Positions 8,214-16,500 of a stretch of DNA of 64,000 nt are shown here, piece by piece. Made by a program: the position numbers and the translations under genes. Under the pieces are notes generated by a model, which was not told where the DNA came from, searched no databases, and saw only the letters and a program-made list of their open reading frames with translations. The stretch is taken from assembly GCF_900187975.1 (NCBI RefSeq), contig NZ_FZPC01000024.1, positions 55,414 through 119,413 of the forward strand, given 5' to 3'. Position 1 is the first letter of the stretch, and each line of letters opens with the position of its first letter. This DNA comes from Pseudomonas delhiensis. Its GTDB lineage: Bacteria; Pseudomonadota; Gammaproteobacteria; Pseudomonadales; Pseudomonadaceae.

Positions 8214-9031
8214 GTACCGACACCCTCAACGAACCCCAGGAACGCTACATGGTTCCGGGGCTGGAGCGCGGCCTGACGCTGCTGGGCGAGTTCACCCGCC
8301 ACGACCGCACCCTCACCGCCCCGGAGCTGGCGCGCCGCCTGCAGTTGCCGCGCACCACCATCTTCCGCCTGCTGGCCACCCTCGAGGCCCTGGGCTTCGT
8401 CACCCGCAGCGGCAACGAATACCGCCTGGGCATGGCGGTGCTGCGCCTGGGCTTCGAGTACCTGGCCTCGCTGGAACTCACCGAGCTGGGCCAGCCGATC
8501 CTGCGGCGCCTGTGCGACGCCATCGGCTACTCCTGCAACCTGGTGGTACGCGACGGGCGCAACATCGTCTACGTGGCGAAGATCTCGCCGCCGTCGATCC
8601 TCACCAGCGCGGTCAACGTCGGCACCCGCCTGCCGGCCCACGCCACGGTGCTCGGGCGCATCCTCCTGGAGGACCTGGACCTCGCCGCGCTGCGCGAGCT
8701 GTACCCGGAGAAACAGCTGGAACGCTTCTCCGAGGGCACCCCGCGCAACGCCGAGGAACTCTTCGACCTGGTGCAGAACGACCGCCTGCGCGGCTACGCC
8801 CTCAGCGAAGGCTTCTTCGAGGCGAGCATCTCCACCGTCGCCGCGCCGGTGCGCGACCACACCGGGCGGGTCTGCGCCGCCATGGGCGTGACCATCCCCG
8901 CCACGCGCATCGCCGAGCACCTGCTGGAGCCGCTGGTGCGCCAGGTGCGCAACAGCGCCGAGGAACTCTCCGGCCTGCTCGGGCACATGCCCAACCCCAA
9001 CGTGCTGTCGCTGCAGAGGGTCCACCCATGA
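8210..9031 (+). CDS. IclR-family transcriptional regulator
   Basis: 273 aa. A winged helix-turn-helix lies at about residues 15-75 (LTAPELARRLQLPRTTIFRL within it), followed by the IclR effector-binding domain, including a typical segment around ISTVAAPVRDHTGRVCAAMGV. IclR proteins of the PcaR/PobR type control aromatic catabolism by sensing a pathway compound. It is embedded in the operon and overlaps both neighbours by four bases, so it would be co-expressed with the enzymes it probably controls. Confidence 0.92.
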   Translation: MSTDTLNEPQERYMVPGLERGLTLLGEFTRHDRTLTAPELARRLQLPRTTIFRLLATLEALGFVTRSGNEYRLGMAVLRLGFEYLASLELTELGQPILRRLCDAIGYSCNLVVRDGRNIVYVAKISPPSILTSAVNVGTRLPAHATVLGRILLEDLDLAALRELYPEKQLERFSEGTPRNAEELFDLVQNDRLRGYALSEGFFEASISTVAAPVRDHTGRVCAAMGVTIPATRIAEHLLEPLVRQVRNSAEELSGLLGHMPNPNVLSLQRVHP

Positions 9032-9825
9032 GCCTGTGCGACCTCAGCGGCCGCGTCGCCGTGGTCACCGGCGGCAGCTCCGGCATCGGCCTGGCCACCG
9101 TCGAACTGCTGCTGGAAGCCGGCGCCGCAGTGGCCTTCTGCGGCCGCGACGGCGAGCGCCTGGCACAGGCCGAGGCCGGGCTGCGCCAGCGCTTCCCCGA
9201 GGCGCGCCTGCTGGCCGCCACCTGCGACGTGCTCGACGCCGGCCAGGTGCGCGGCTTCGCCGCGCGCTGCCAGGCACAGCTGGGCGCCGCCAGCATGCTG
9301 GTGTGCAACGCCGGGCAGGGCCGCGTCTCCACCTTCGCGCAGACCAGCGACGAAGCCTGGCGCGAGGAACTGGAGCTGAAGTTCTTCTCGGTGATCCACC
9401 CGGTGCGCGCCTTCCTCGAACAACTGGAAGGCCAGCCCGACGCCGCCATCGTCTGCACCAACTCGCTGCTCGCCAGCCAGCCGGAGCCGCACATGGTCTG
9501 CACCTCGGCGGCCCGCGCCGGGCTGAAGAACCTGGTGCGCTCGCTGGCCTGCGAGTTCGCGCCCAAGGGCATCCGCGTCAACGGCATCCTCATCGGCCTG
9601 GTGGAGTCCGGCCAGTGGCGCCGGCGCTTCGAGGCCCGCGAGCAGCGCGAGCAGGACTGGGCGCAGTGGACCGCGCAACTGGCCCGCCAGAAGCAGATTC
9701 CCCTCGGCCGCCTGGGCCTGCCGCGCGAAGCCGCCAATGCCCTGCTGTTCCTCGTTTCACCGCTGTCGGCCTACACCACCGGCAGCCACATCGATGTATC
9801 CGGAGGCCTGTCCCGCCATGCGTAA
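9028..9825 (+). CDS. SDR-like protein lacking the catalytic Tyr and Lys
   Basis: 265 aa Rossmann protein. The nucleotide motif TGGSSGIG (14-21) and the NAG motif (VCNAG) are intact. The active-site segment reads CTSAARAGL, so the positions of Tyr and Lys in YSAAK-type SDRs are Thr159 and Arg163. This fits the 'BKR-like' SDR subgroup that is known to depart from the catalytic tetrad, so it is probably an inherited family trait rather than a broken gene. Function unknown: altered chemistry or a binding/regulatory role are possible. It overlaps the IclR gene by 4 bases and the next gene by 8. Confidence 0.85.
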   Translation: MSLCDLSGRVAVVTGGSSGIGLATVELLLEAGAAVAFCGRDGERLAQAEAGLRQRFPEARLLAATCDVLDAGQVRGFAARCQAQLGAASMLVCNAGQGRVSTFAQTSDEAWREELELKFFSVIHPVRAFLEQLEGQPDAAIVCTNSLLASQPEPHMVCTSAARAGLKNLVRSLACEFAPKGIRVNGILIGLVESGQWRRRFEAREQREQDWAQWTAQLARQKQIPLGRLGLPREAANALLFLVSPLSAYTTGSHIDVSGGLSRHA

Positions 9826-11500
9826 CGAAAACCCGGTCACCGTGGGCGCCGTCGTCGCCGCCTTCCTCGAGCAGTGCGGGGTCAAGGCCGCCTTCGGGGT
9901 GATCTCGATCCACAACATGCCGATCCTCGATGCCTTCGCCAGCCGCGGCAACCTCCGCTTCGTGATGGCCCGCGGCGAGGCCGGCGCCACCAACATGGCC
10001 GACGCCTATGCCCGCGCCAACGGCAGCCTGGGCGTGTGCCTGACCTCCACCGGCACCGCCGCCGGCAATGCCGCCGGCGCCCTGGTCGAGGCGCTCACCG
10101 CCGGCACCCCGCTGCTGCACCTGACCGGGCAGATCGAGACGCCCTACCTGGACCAGGACCTGGCCTACATCCACGAGGCCCGCGACCAGTTGGCCATGCT
10201 CAAGGCGGTGTCCAAGGCGGCCTTCCGCGTGCGCAGCGCCGAGACCGCCCTGAGCACCCTCAAGCTCGCCGTGCAGACCGCCCTGAGCGCGCCGGCCGGG
10301 CCGGTCAGCGTGGAGATCCCGATCGACATCCAGTCCGCCCATATCCCCATGCCCGAAGACCTGGCGCCGCTGCCGGTGCCGGTCGCCGTGCCCACCGCCG
10401 AGGCCCTGGACCGCGTCGCCGAGCGCCTGGCCGGCGCACGGCGGCCGATGCTCTGGCTCGGCGGCGGCGCCCGCCACGCCGGGCGCGAGGTGAAGCGCCT
10501 GATGGACCTGGGCATCGGTGTCATCACCTCGACCCAGGGCCGCGGCGTGGTCAACGAGGACGACCCGCGCTGCCTCGGCGCCTTCTCCCAGAACAAACAG
10601 GTGGAAGCCTTCCTGCAGGGCTGCGACGCACTGCTGGTGGCCGGTTCGCGGCTGCGCAGCAACGAGACCTTCAAGTACGCCCTGAAGCTGCCCCAGGTGA
10701 CCTACCGCATCGACGCCAACCCGGCCATCGAGGGCCGCTGCTACAACAGCGAGCTGTTCATCTGCGGCGACTCGGCGCTGGCCCTCGCCGGCCTGGCCGA
10801 CCGCCTGGAGGGGCGGCTGCAGGTCGAGCCCGGCTTCCGCGACGAACTGCGCGGGATTCGCGAACGCTCCCGCGCACAACTGATGGACGAGCTGGGCCCC
10901 TACGCCTCGATGGTCGAACAGCTGCAGGGCATGACCGGCCGCGACTTCACCTGGGTGCGCGACGTGACCCTGTCCAACAGCATCTGGGGCAACCGCCTGA
11001 TCCACCTGTTCCACCCCCAGGCCGGCATCCACGCCCTCGGCGGCGGCATCGGCCAGGGCCTGGCCATGGGCATAGGCGCGGCCATCGCGGCGGCGGAGAA
11101 CGCCCCGCAGCGCAAGGTCTTCGCCCTCTGCGGCGACGGCGGCTTCATCCTCAACCTGGGCGAGATCGCCACCCTGGTGCAGGAAAAGGCCAAGGTGGTG
11201 ATCCTGCTGATGAACGACCAGCGCTACGGCGTGATCCGCAACATCCAGGACGCCGTGTACGGCGGCCGACACTGCTACGTCGACCTGCACACCCCGGACT
11301 ACGCGCGCCTGGCCGAGTCCGTGGGCCTGCGCCACGCGCGCATCAACGACCTCAAGGACTTCGCCGGCGTGCTGGAAAGCGCCCAGGCCAGCGACGGCCC
11401 CTTCCTGCTGGAAGTGGACATGTGCGCGGTGGGCAACTTCGCCAAGGCCTTCGCCGGCCCGCCGAACATGGAAACCCGCCACCAGAAGGCCACGGCCTGA
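9818..11500 (+). CDS. Thiamine diphosphate-dependent enzyme (acetolactate synthase/decarboxylase-like)
   Basis: 560 aa with the three-domain layout of the POX/ALS/BFD superfamily. An N-terminal Pyr domain has the cofactor-activating Glu near residue 54 (ARGEAGATNMADAYARA); a central domain follows; the C-terminal PP domain has GDGGF at about 439-443 and the paired Asn-containing LLMND about 25 residues later. It likely decarboxylates, or performs a carboligation on, a 2-keto-acid intermediate. It is not a housekeeping acetolactate synthase, since no small-subunit gene is adjacent and the neighbours are catabolic. Confidence 0.88.
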   Translation: MRNENPVTVGAVVAAFLEQCGVKAAFGVISIHNMPILDAFASRGNLRFVMARGEAGATNMADAYARANGSLGVCLTSTGTAAGNAAGALVEALTAGTPLLHLTGQIETPYLDQDLAYIHEARDQLAMLKAVSKAAFRVRSAETALSTLKLAVQTALSAPAGPVSVEIPIDIQSAHIPMPEDLAPLPVPVAVPTAEALDRVAERLAGARRPMLWLGGGARHAGREVKRLMDLGIGVITSTQGRGVVNEDDPRCLGAFSQNKQVEAFLQGCDALLVAGSRLRSNETFKYALKLPQVTYRIDANPAIEGRCYNSELFICGDSALALAGLADRLEGRLQVEPGFRDELRGIRERSRAQLMDELGPYASMVEQLQGMTGRDFTWVRDVTLSNSIWGNRLIHLFHPQAGIHALGGGIGQGLAMGIGAAIAAAENAPQRKVFALCGDGGFILNLGEIATLVQEKAKVVILLMNDQRYGVIRNIQDAVYGGRHCYVDLHTPDYARLAESVGLRHARINDLKDFAGVLESAQASDGPFLLEVDMCAVGNFAKAFAGPPNMETRHQKATA

Positions 11501-11510
11501 GGACCCTGCC

Positions 11511-12314
11511 ATGCTGCACATCGCCATGATCGGCTGCGGCGCCATCGGCCTCAGCGTGCTGGAACTGCTCAAGGACGACCGCGACCTGGCGCTCGACCAG
11601 GTGGTGGTCCCCGCCGGCCACCTCGACCAGGCGCGCCAGCGCCTGGCCGGCATCGCCGCCCAGGCCCGCGTCGGCGAGGCGCTGGACTACGCCCGGCGCC
11701 CCGACCTGCTGGTGGAATGCGCCGGCCACGCGGCCCTGGCCGAACACGTGATCCCGGCCCTGGAACGCGGCATCCCGTGCCTGCTGGTGTCCATCGGCGC
11801 GCTCTCCGAGGACGGCCTGGCCGCGCGCCTGGAAGACGCCGCGCGGCGTGGCGGCACCCGGGTGGAACTGCTCTCCGGGGCCATCGGCGGCATCGACGCG
11901 CTGGCCGCGGCCCGGGTCGCCGGGCTGGACTCGGTGGTCTACAGCGGACGCAAGCCGAGCCGCGCCTGGAAGGGCACGCCGGCCGACGAGCGCTTCGACC
12001 TCGACGGCCTCACCGAACCCACGGTGATCTTCGAAGGCAGCGCCCGCGAGGCCTCCTCGCGCTACCCGAAGAACGCCAACGTCGCCGCCACCCTGTCGCT
12101 GGCCGGCCTGGGCCTGGACGCCACCCGCGTGCGCCTGATCGCCGACCCCACCAGCGAGGAGAACGTGCACCACTACCAGGCCCGCGGCGCCTTCGGCGAA
12201 TTCGAGATGACGCTGCGCGGCAAGCCGCTGGCGGCCAACCCCAAGACCTCGATGCTGACCGTGCTCAGCATCGTCCGCGCGCTGGGCAACCACGCCCACG
12301 CCGTTTCCATCTGA
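11511..12314 (+). CDS. nadX: L-aspartate dehydrogenase
   Basis: 267 aa NAD(P)-dependent enzyme interconverting L-aspartate and iminoaspartate/oxaloacetate plus ammonia. An N-terminal Rossmann motif GCGAIG (8-13) is followed by the AspDH domain with LLSGAIGGIDAL and a conserved NVHHYQARG segment (H220/H221). Length and motifs match the aspartate dehydrogenase characterised from P. aeruginosa, which as I recall sits in a similar gene cluster. Its presence among ring-cleavage genes rather than beside nadA/nadC suggests a catabolic, nitrogen-handling role, not NAD synthesis. Confidence 0.88.
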   Translation: MLHIAMIGCGAIGLSVLELLKDDRDLALDQVVVPAGHLDQARQRLAGIAAQARVGEALDYARRPDLLVECAGHAALAEHVIPALERGIPCLLVSIGALSEDGLAARLEDAARRGGTRVELLSGAIGGIDALAAARVAGLDSVVYSGRKPSRAWKGTPADERFDLDGLTEPTVIFEGSAREASSRYPKNANVAATLSLAGLGLDATRVRLIADPTSEENVHHYQARGAFGEFEMTLRGKPLAANPKTSMLTVLSIVRALGNHAHAVSI

Positions 12315-12324
12315 GGACAGCGCC

Positions 12325-13812
12325 ATGCTCGATCTCGACGCCATCCAACCCATCTGCATCGCCGGCCAGTGGCGCCTGGGCAGCGGCGACCTCTACGCCA
12401 GCCACTACCCGGCCGACGGCTCGGTGGTCGCGCGCCTGCACGCCGCCGGCCTGGCCGACGTGGAGGAAGCCATCCAGGGCGCCCAGCGCGCCTTCCTCCA
12501 CAGCGGCTGGGCGCAGCGCAAGCCCCACGAACGCGCCGCGGTGCTGTACCGCGTGGCGCAGCTGATCCGCGAGCACGCCGAGGCACTGGCGCAACTGCAG
12601 CGCCTGGACAACGGCAAGCCGATCCGCGAGACCCGCGCCCTGGTCGCCAGCGCCGCCGCCACCTTCCAGTTCTTCGCCGCGGCCTGCGAGACACTGGAGG
12701 AAAGCATCACCCCCTCGCGTGGCGACTACCTGAGCATGAGCCTGTACGAGCCCATGGGCGTGGTCGCCGCCATCACCCCGTGGAACTCGCCGATCGCCTC
12801 CGAGGCGCAGAAGCTGGCGCCGGCCCTGGCCGCCGGCAATGCGGTGCTGATCAAGCCGGCGGAGATCACCCCGCTGGCGGCCCTGGCCCTGGCGCGCCTG
12901 TGCATCCAGGCCGGGGTGCCGGCCGGGCTGCTCAGCGTGCTGCCGGGCAAGGGCTCGCTGATCGGCGACGCCATCACCCGCCACCCGCTGGTCAAGCGCG
13001 TGTCCTTCACCGGCGGCACCCGCACCGGCAAGCACATCGCGCGCATCGCCGCGGACAAGATGATGCCGGTGTCCATGGAGCTGGGCGGCAAGTCGCCGAC
13101 CATCGTCCTCGAAGACGCCGACCTCGACCACGCGGTGGCCGGGGTGCTCTACGGCATCTTCAGCAGCTCGGGGGAATCCTGCATCGCCGGCTCGCGGCTG
13201 TTCGTCGCCCGGCCGCTGTACGAACCCTTCCTGCAACGCCTGGTCGAAGGCGCCGAGCGCCTGCGCATCGGCGACCCGGCCGACGAGGCTACGCAGATGG
13301 GGCCGCTGATCAGCGAGCGCCACCGCGAAAGCGTCGAGCGCTACGTCGACCTCGGCCTGTCCGAGGGCGGGCGCCTGCTCGCCGGCGGCCGCTGCCCGGA
13401 AGGCAAGGCGTACGAGCGCGGCTGGTACTACACCCCGACCATCATTGATGGCCTGCGCAACGGCGCGCGCCTGTGCCAGGAAGAGGTGTTCGGCCCGGTG
13501 CTGGTGGCCCTGCCCTTCGACGACGAGCGCCAGCTCGTCGAGCAGGCCAACGACAGCGTCTATGCCCTCGCCGCCGGCATCTGGAGCCGCGACTTCCAGC
13601 GCGCCTGGCGCCTGGGCCGCGCGGTGCAGGCCGGCACCGTGTGGATCAACACCTACAAGCAGTTCTCCATCGCCACCCCCTTCGGTGGCTGGAACGACAG
13701 TGGCCTGGGCCGTGAGAAAGGCCGCCTGGGCATCCTCCAGTACATGGAGCAGAAAGCCCTGTACTGGGGCCTCAACCAGCAGCCCATCGCCTGGGCCGGA
13801 GCGACAGCATGA
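12325..13812 (+). CDS. Aldehyde dehydrogenase (semialdehyde-oxidising type)
   Basis: 495 aa NAD(P)-dependent ALDH. The general base E252 lies in MELGGKSP and the catalytic nucleophile C286 in SGESCIAGS. The Rossmann region has FTGGTRTGK and the C-terminus has PFGGWNDSGLGREKG, all standard. Likely oxidises the semialdehyde released by ring cleavage. It starts 10 bases after nadX, and its TGA overlaps the ATG of the dioxygenase by four bases. Confidence 0.92.
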   Translation: MLDLDAIQPICIAGQWRLGSGDLYASHYPADGSVVARLHAAGLADVEEAIQGAQRAFLHSGWAQRKPHERAAVLYRVAQLIREHAEALAQLQRLDNGKPIRETRALVASAAATFQFFAAACETLEESITPSRGDYLSMSLYEPMGVVAAITPWNSPIASEAQKLAPALAAGNAVLIKPAEITPLAALALARLCIQAGVPAGLLSVLPGKGSLIGDAITRHPLVKRVSFTGGTRTGKHIARIAADKMMPVSMELGGKSPTIVLEDADLDHAVAGVLYGIFSSSGESCIAGSRLFVARPLYEPFLQRLVEGAERLRIGDPADEATQMGPLISERHRESVERYVDLGLSEGGRLLAGGRCPEGKAYERGWYYTPTIIDGLRNGARLCQEEVFGPVLVALPFDDERQLVEQANDSVYALAAGIWSRDFQRAWRLGRAVQAGTVWINTYKQFSIATPFGGWNDSGLGREKGRLGILQYMEQKALYWGLNQQPIAWAGATA

Positions 13813-14777
13813 GCGTACTTGGCATCGACGAGATCACCTACGGCGTGGAAGACCTGCCGCGCTGCCGGCGCTTCTTCGAGGACTGGGGCCTGGCCCTGGT
13901 CGGCGAGCAGCCCGATGAAGTGGTCTTCGAAACCCTCAACGGCTGCCGCGTGGTGCTCGCCGCCCTGGACAAGCCCGGCCTGCCGCCGGCCATCGAGCCC
14001 GGCTCGACGGTGCGCGAGGTGGTCTGGGGCGTCGAAAGCGCCGACGACCTGGCGCGCTACGCCAGCCGCATCGCCGCGGCGCCGGACTTCGTCGAGGGCG
14101 GCGGGCGCATCGGCTGCACCGACCCCAACGGCCTGGCGATCCGCCTGCAGGTCACCCGCAAGCGCGAACTGGTGCTGGAGGAGTGCGGCGCGCACAACAC
14201 CTGGAACAGCAAGGCGCGGATCAACAAGCCCAGCCCGGTGTACGAGCGCGCCACCCCGGTGGAGGTCGGCCACGTGGTGTTCTTCGTCAAGGACGTCAAC
14301 GCCTGCGAGGCCTTCTACCGCGAGGCCTTCGGCTTCCAGACCTCGGACCGCTACCCCGGCCGCGGGGCCTTCCTGCGCACCGCCGAGGAAGGCGGCCACC
14401 ACGACCTGTTCATGCTCCAGCTGCCGGCCCCGCGCGCCGGGCTGAACCACGTCGCCTTCACCGTGCGCGACATCAACGAGGTGTTCGGCGGCGGCATGCA
14501 CATCGCCCGCTGCGGCTGGGACACCGAGATCGGCCCGGGCCGCCACCCGGTGTCCTCGGCGTTCTTCTGGTACTTCAGGAATCCCGCCGGCGCGCTGGTG
14601 GAGTACTACGCCGACGAGGACCAGCTGACCGGCGACTGGCAGCCGCGCAGCTTCGAACCCGGCCCCACGGTGTTCGCCGAATGGGCCATCGCCGGCGGCC
14701 TGGACGGTGTCACCCGGCGGCAGAAAGGCGCCGAGGGTCCGCAAGGCAAATTCCTGACCGAAAAGAACAAGAACTGA
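13809..14777 (+). CDS. VOC-family (type I extradiol) ring-cleavage dioxygenase
   Basis: 322 aa with two vicinal-oxygen-chelate modules. The C-terminal module carries a complete Fe(II) facial triad: H155 (EVGHVVFF), H214 (LNHVAF) and E265 (ALVEYYAD). The N-terminal module (residues about 1-115) lacks these ligands, as in two-domain extradiol dioxygenases. It probably opens a catechol-like or aminophenol-like ring produced by the oxygenases encoded just downstream. Which ring and which bond cannot be told from sequence. Confidence 0.88.
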   Translation: MSVLGIDEITYGVEDLPRCRRFFEDWGLALVGEQPDEVVFETLNGCRVVLAALDKPGLPPAIEPGSTVREVVWGVESADDLARYASRIAAAPDFVEGGGRIGCTDPNGLAIRLQVTRKRELVLEECGAHNTWNSKARINKPSPVYERATPVEVGHVVFFVKDVNACEAFYREAFGFQTSDRYPGRGAFLRTAEEGGHHDLFMLQLPAPRAGLNHVAFTVRDINEVFGGGMHIARCGWDTEIGPGRHPVSSAFFWYFRNPAGALVEYYADEDQLTGDWQPRSFEPGPTVFAEWAIAGGLDGVTRRQKGAEGPQGKFLTEKNKN

Positions 14778-14788
14778 GGAGAAAGCCC

Positions 14789-15931
14789 ATGTCCAAGCTG
14801 AAGATCGGCGTGCTCGGCGCCGGCATCGGCGGCCTGTGCGCCGCCATCGCCCTGCTGCGCGCCGGGCATGACGTCATCGTCTACGAACAGGCCAAGGCGT
14901 TCCTGCGCGTCGGCGCCGACATCAACCTCACGCCCAACGCGGTCAAGGCCATCGATGGCCTGGGCGTCGGCGAAGCGGTGCGCGCCAGCGCGGCGCGCCC
15001 CACCCACCGCATCAGCCGCACCTGGGACAGCGGCGAGGAAACCTCGCGCCTGGAAATGGCCGACGCCGCCGAGCGCAAGTACGGCGCGCCGCAGCTGACC
15101 ATCCACCGCGCCGACCTGCTGGCCGCCCTGGCCGCGGCCTTCCCCCTGGAGCGCGTGCGCTTCGCCCACCGCGCGCAGTCGGTGCGCCAGGCGGCCGACG
15201 GCGTGCACATCGAGTTCGCCGACGGTGGCCAGGAGCGCGTCGACGTGCTGATCGGCGCCGACGGCATCCACTCGGTGGTGCGCAGCGCGCTGTTCGGCGA
15301 GGAACACCCGCGCTTCACCGGGGTGGTCGCCTACCGCGCCGTGGTGCCGGCGGTGAAGGTCGCCCAGGTGCCGCACATCCAGGCCTTCACCAAATGGTGG
15401 GGGCCCAACCCGCAGAGCCAGATCGTCACCTTCCCGCTCAACCGCGGCCGCGACATCTTCATCTTCGCCACCACCACCCAGGACAGCTGGCACCTGGAAA
15501 GCTGGACCACCCAGGGCAGCGTCGAGGAACTGCGCGAAAGCTACGCCCACTACCACCCGCACGCCCGCGCCCTGCTGGAAGCCTGCGACGAAGTCCTGAA
15601 GACCGCGCTGTACGAACGCGACCCGCTGCCCTACTGGACCCGCGACAACCTGGTGCTGCTCGGCGACGCCTGCCACCCGATGATGCCGTTCATGGCCCAG
15701 GGCGCCGGCCAGGCCATCGAGGACGCCGTGGTGCTCGGCCGCATGCTCGCCGGTGTCAGCGCCCCGGCCGGCGTCTCGGCGGCGCTCAAGGCCTACCAGG
15801 ACGCCCGCCTGGAGCGCACCAGCCAGATCCAGATCGGCTCGCGCGGCAACCAGTGGCTCAAGGCCGGCGGCAACGCCGACTGGGTCTATGGCTACGACGC
15901 CTGGGCCATCCCCGTCGACCACGCGGCCTGA
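14789..15931 (+). CDS. FAD-dependent aromatic monooxygenase (NicC/salicylate hydroxylase-like)
   Basis: 380 aa single-component flavoprotein hydroxylase. The dinucleotide fold GAGIGG is at residues 10-15, the DG motif is GADGIHSVVR, and the second FAD motif is LLGDACHPMMPFMAQGAGQA. The C-terminal phrase ADWVYGYDAW parallels the end of 6-hydroxynicotinate 3-monooxygenase (NicC) as I recall it, so a decarboxylative or N-heterocycle hydroxylation is a reasonable guess. It should feed a dihydroxylated ring to the adjacent dioxygenase. AGGAG lies 8 bases before the chosen ATG. Confidence 0.9.
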   Translation: MSKLKIGVLGAGIGGLCAAIALLRAGHDVIVYEQAKAFLRVGADINLTPNAVKAIDGLGVGEAVRASAARPTHRISRTWDSGEETSRLEMADAAERKYGAPQLTIHRADLLAALAAAFPLERVRFAHRAQSVRQAADGVHIEFADGGQERVDVLIGADGIHSVVRSALFGEEHPRFTGVVAYRAVVPAVKVAQVPHIQAFTKWWGPNPQSQIVTFPLNRGRDIFIFATTTQDSWHLESWTTQGSVEELRESYAHYHPHARALLEACDEVLKTALYERDPLPYWTRDNLVLLGDACHPMMPFMAQGAGQAIEDAVVLGRMLAGVSAPAGVSAALKAYQDARLERTSQIQIGSRGNQWLKAGGNADWVYGYDAWAIPVDHAA

Positions 15932-15940
15932 GGAACGAGC

Positions 15941-16258
15941 ATGAGCGAAACCCTGCTGCTCACCGTGCTGCTGCGCCACGACCAGTCGAAGAACCTGGAG
16001 GACATCCAGGCCCACATGAAAAAGATGGACTGGTGGGAACGCTTCCCCGGCGAAGGCGTGGAGATCGTCTCCTGGACCGTGGCCATGGGCCTGGGCCAGA
16101 TCGTCACCCTGCGTCTGCCGCCGGCGCTGCTGCCGCGCGTCAACGTCGAACTGGAGCGCTCCGCCTGGGGCGTGTTCCGCACCGAATGCTACCCGACCTA
16201 CGACTTCGTCCCGGTGCGCGAAAGCATCCGCGAACGGGTCCGCAATGGAGGCCAATGA
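15941..16258 (+). CDS. Conserved small protein of unknown function (105 aa)
   Basis: I do not recognise a family. The protein is soluble, with no signal peptide or membrane segment. Predicted beta strands (LLLTVLLRH; WTVAMGLGQIVTLRLPP; TYDFVPV) alternate with helices (LEDIQAHMKKM; RESIRERVR), which suggests a small ferredoxin-like (dimeric alpha-beta barrel) fold of the muconolactone-isomerase/Dabb kind. It begins 10 bases after the monooxygenase gene and ends just before the next start, so it belongs to the operon. An isomerase, monooxygenase-accessory or product-handling role is possible but unproven. Confidence 0.75.
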   Translation: MSETLLLTVLLRHDQSKNLEDIQAHMKKMDWWERFPGEGVEIVSWTVAMGLGQIVTLRLPPALLPRVNVELERSAWGVFRTECYPTYDFVPVRESIRERVRNGGQ

Positions 16259-16259
16259 A

Positions 16260-16481
16260 ATGACCGAGCCCTACAACGAGACGCACCAGTCGCGCAGCCG
16301 CCCGAGCACGCCCTTCGAGGACCTGCTGGGCGACTCCATCGAGCGCGCCTACGCCGCCGGCAGGCACGACCTGCCGAGCCTGCTGGAGCACCTGAACCTG
16401 GCCGGCCCGCCATGCCCGCTGACTACCGGCGAGTGGACCGAAGACGCCTACAAGACCCTGATGGCCCGCCTGGGCGAATAA
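16260..16481 (+). CDS. Small recombinase-like helix-turn-helix domain protein
   Basis: 73 aa from the ATG at 16260, which has GGAGG 9 bases upstream; an in-frame ATG at 16245 would overlap the preceding gene. The layout TPFEDLLGDSIERAYAAG ... LPSLLEHLNL ... GEWTEDAYKTLMARLG is what I remember from the small putative DNA-binding HTH proteins found beside Rieske oxygenases. It could bind DNA or act as an accessory subunit; nothing in the sequence separates these options. Confidence 0.65.
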   Translation: MTEPYNETHQSRSRPSTPFEDLLGDSIERAYAAGRHDLPSLLEHLNLAGPPCPLTTGEWTEDAYKTLMARLGE

Positions 16482-16500
16482 CGGGCGAGGAACGAGAAAA

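Noticed and set aside
6035..8230. Identical first residues MSTDTL of the SDR and IclR proteins
   Set aside because: Only six residues match and the flanking DNA is unrelated; coincidence rather than duplication.
9818..11500. Housekeeping acetolactate synthase large subunit
   Set aside because: No regulatory small subunit gene is adjacent, and all neighbours are catabolic; a pathway-specific ThDP enzyme fits better.
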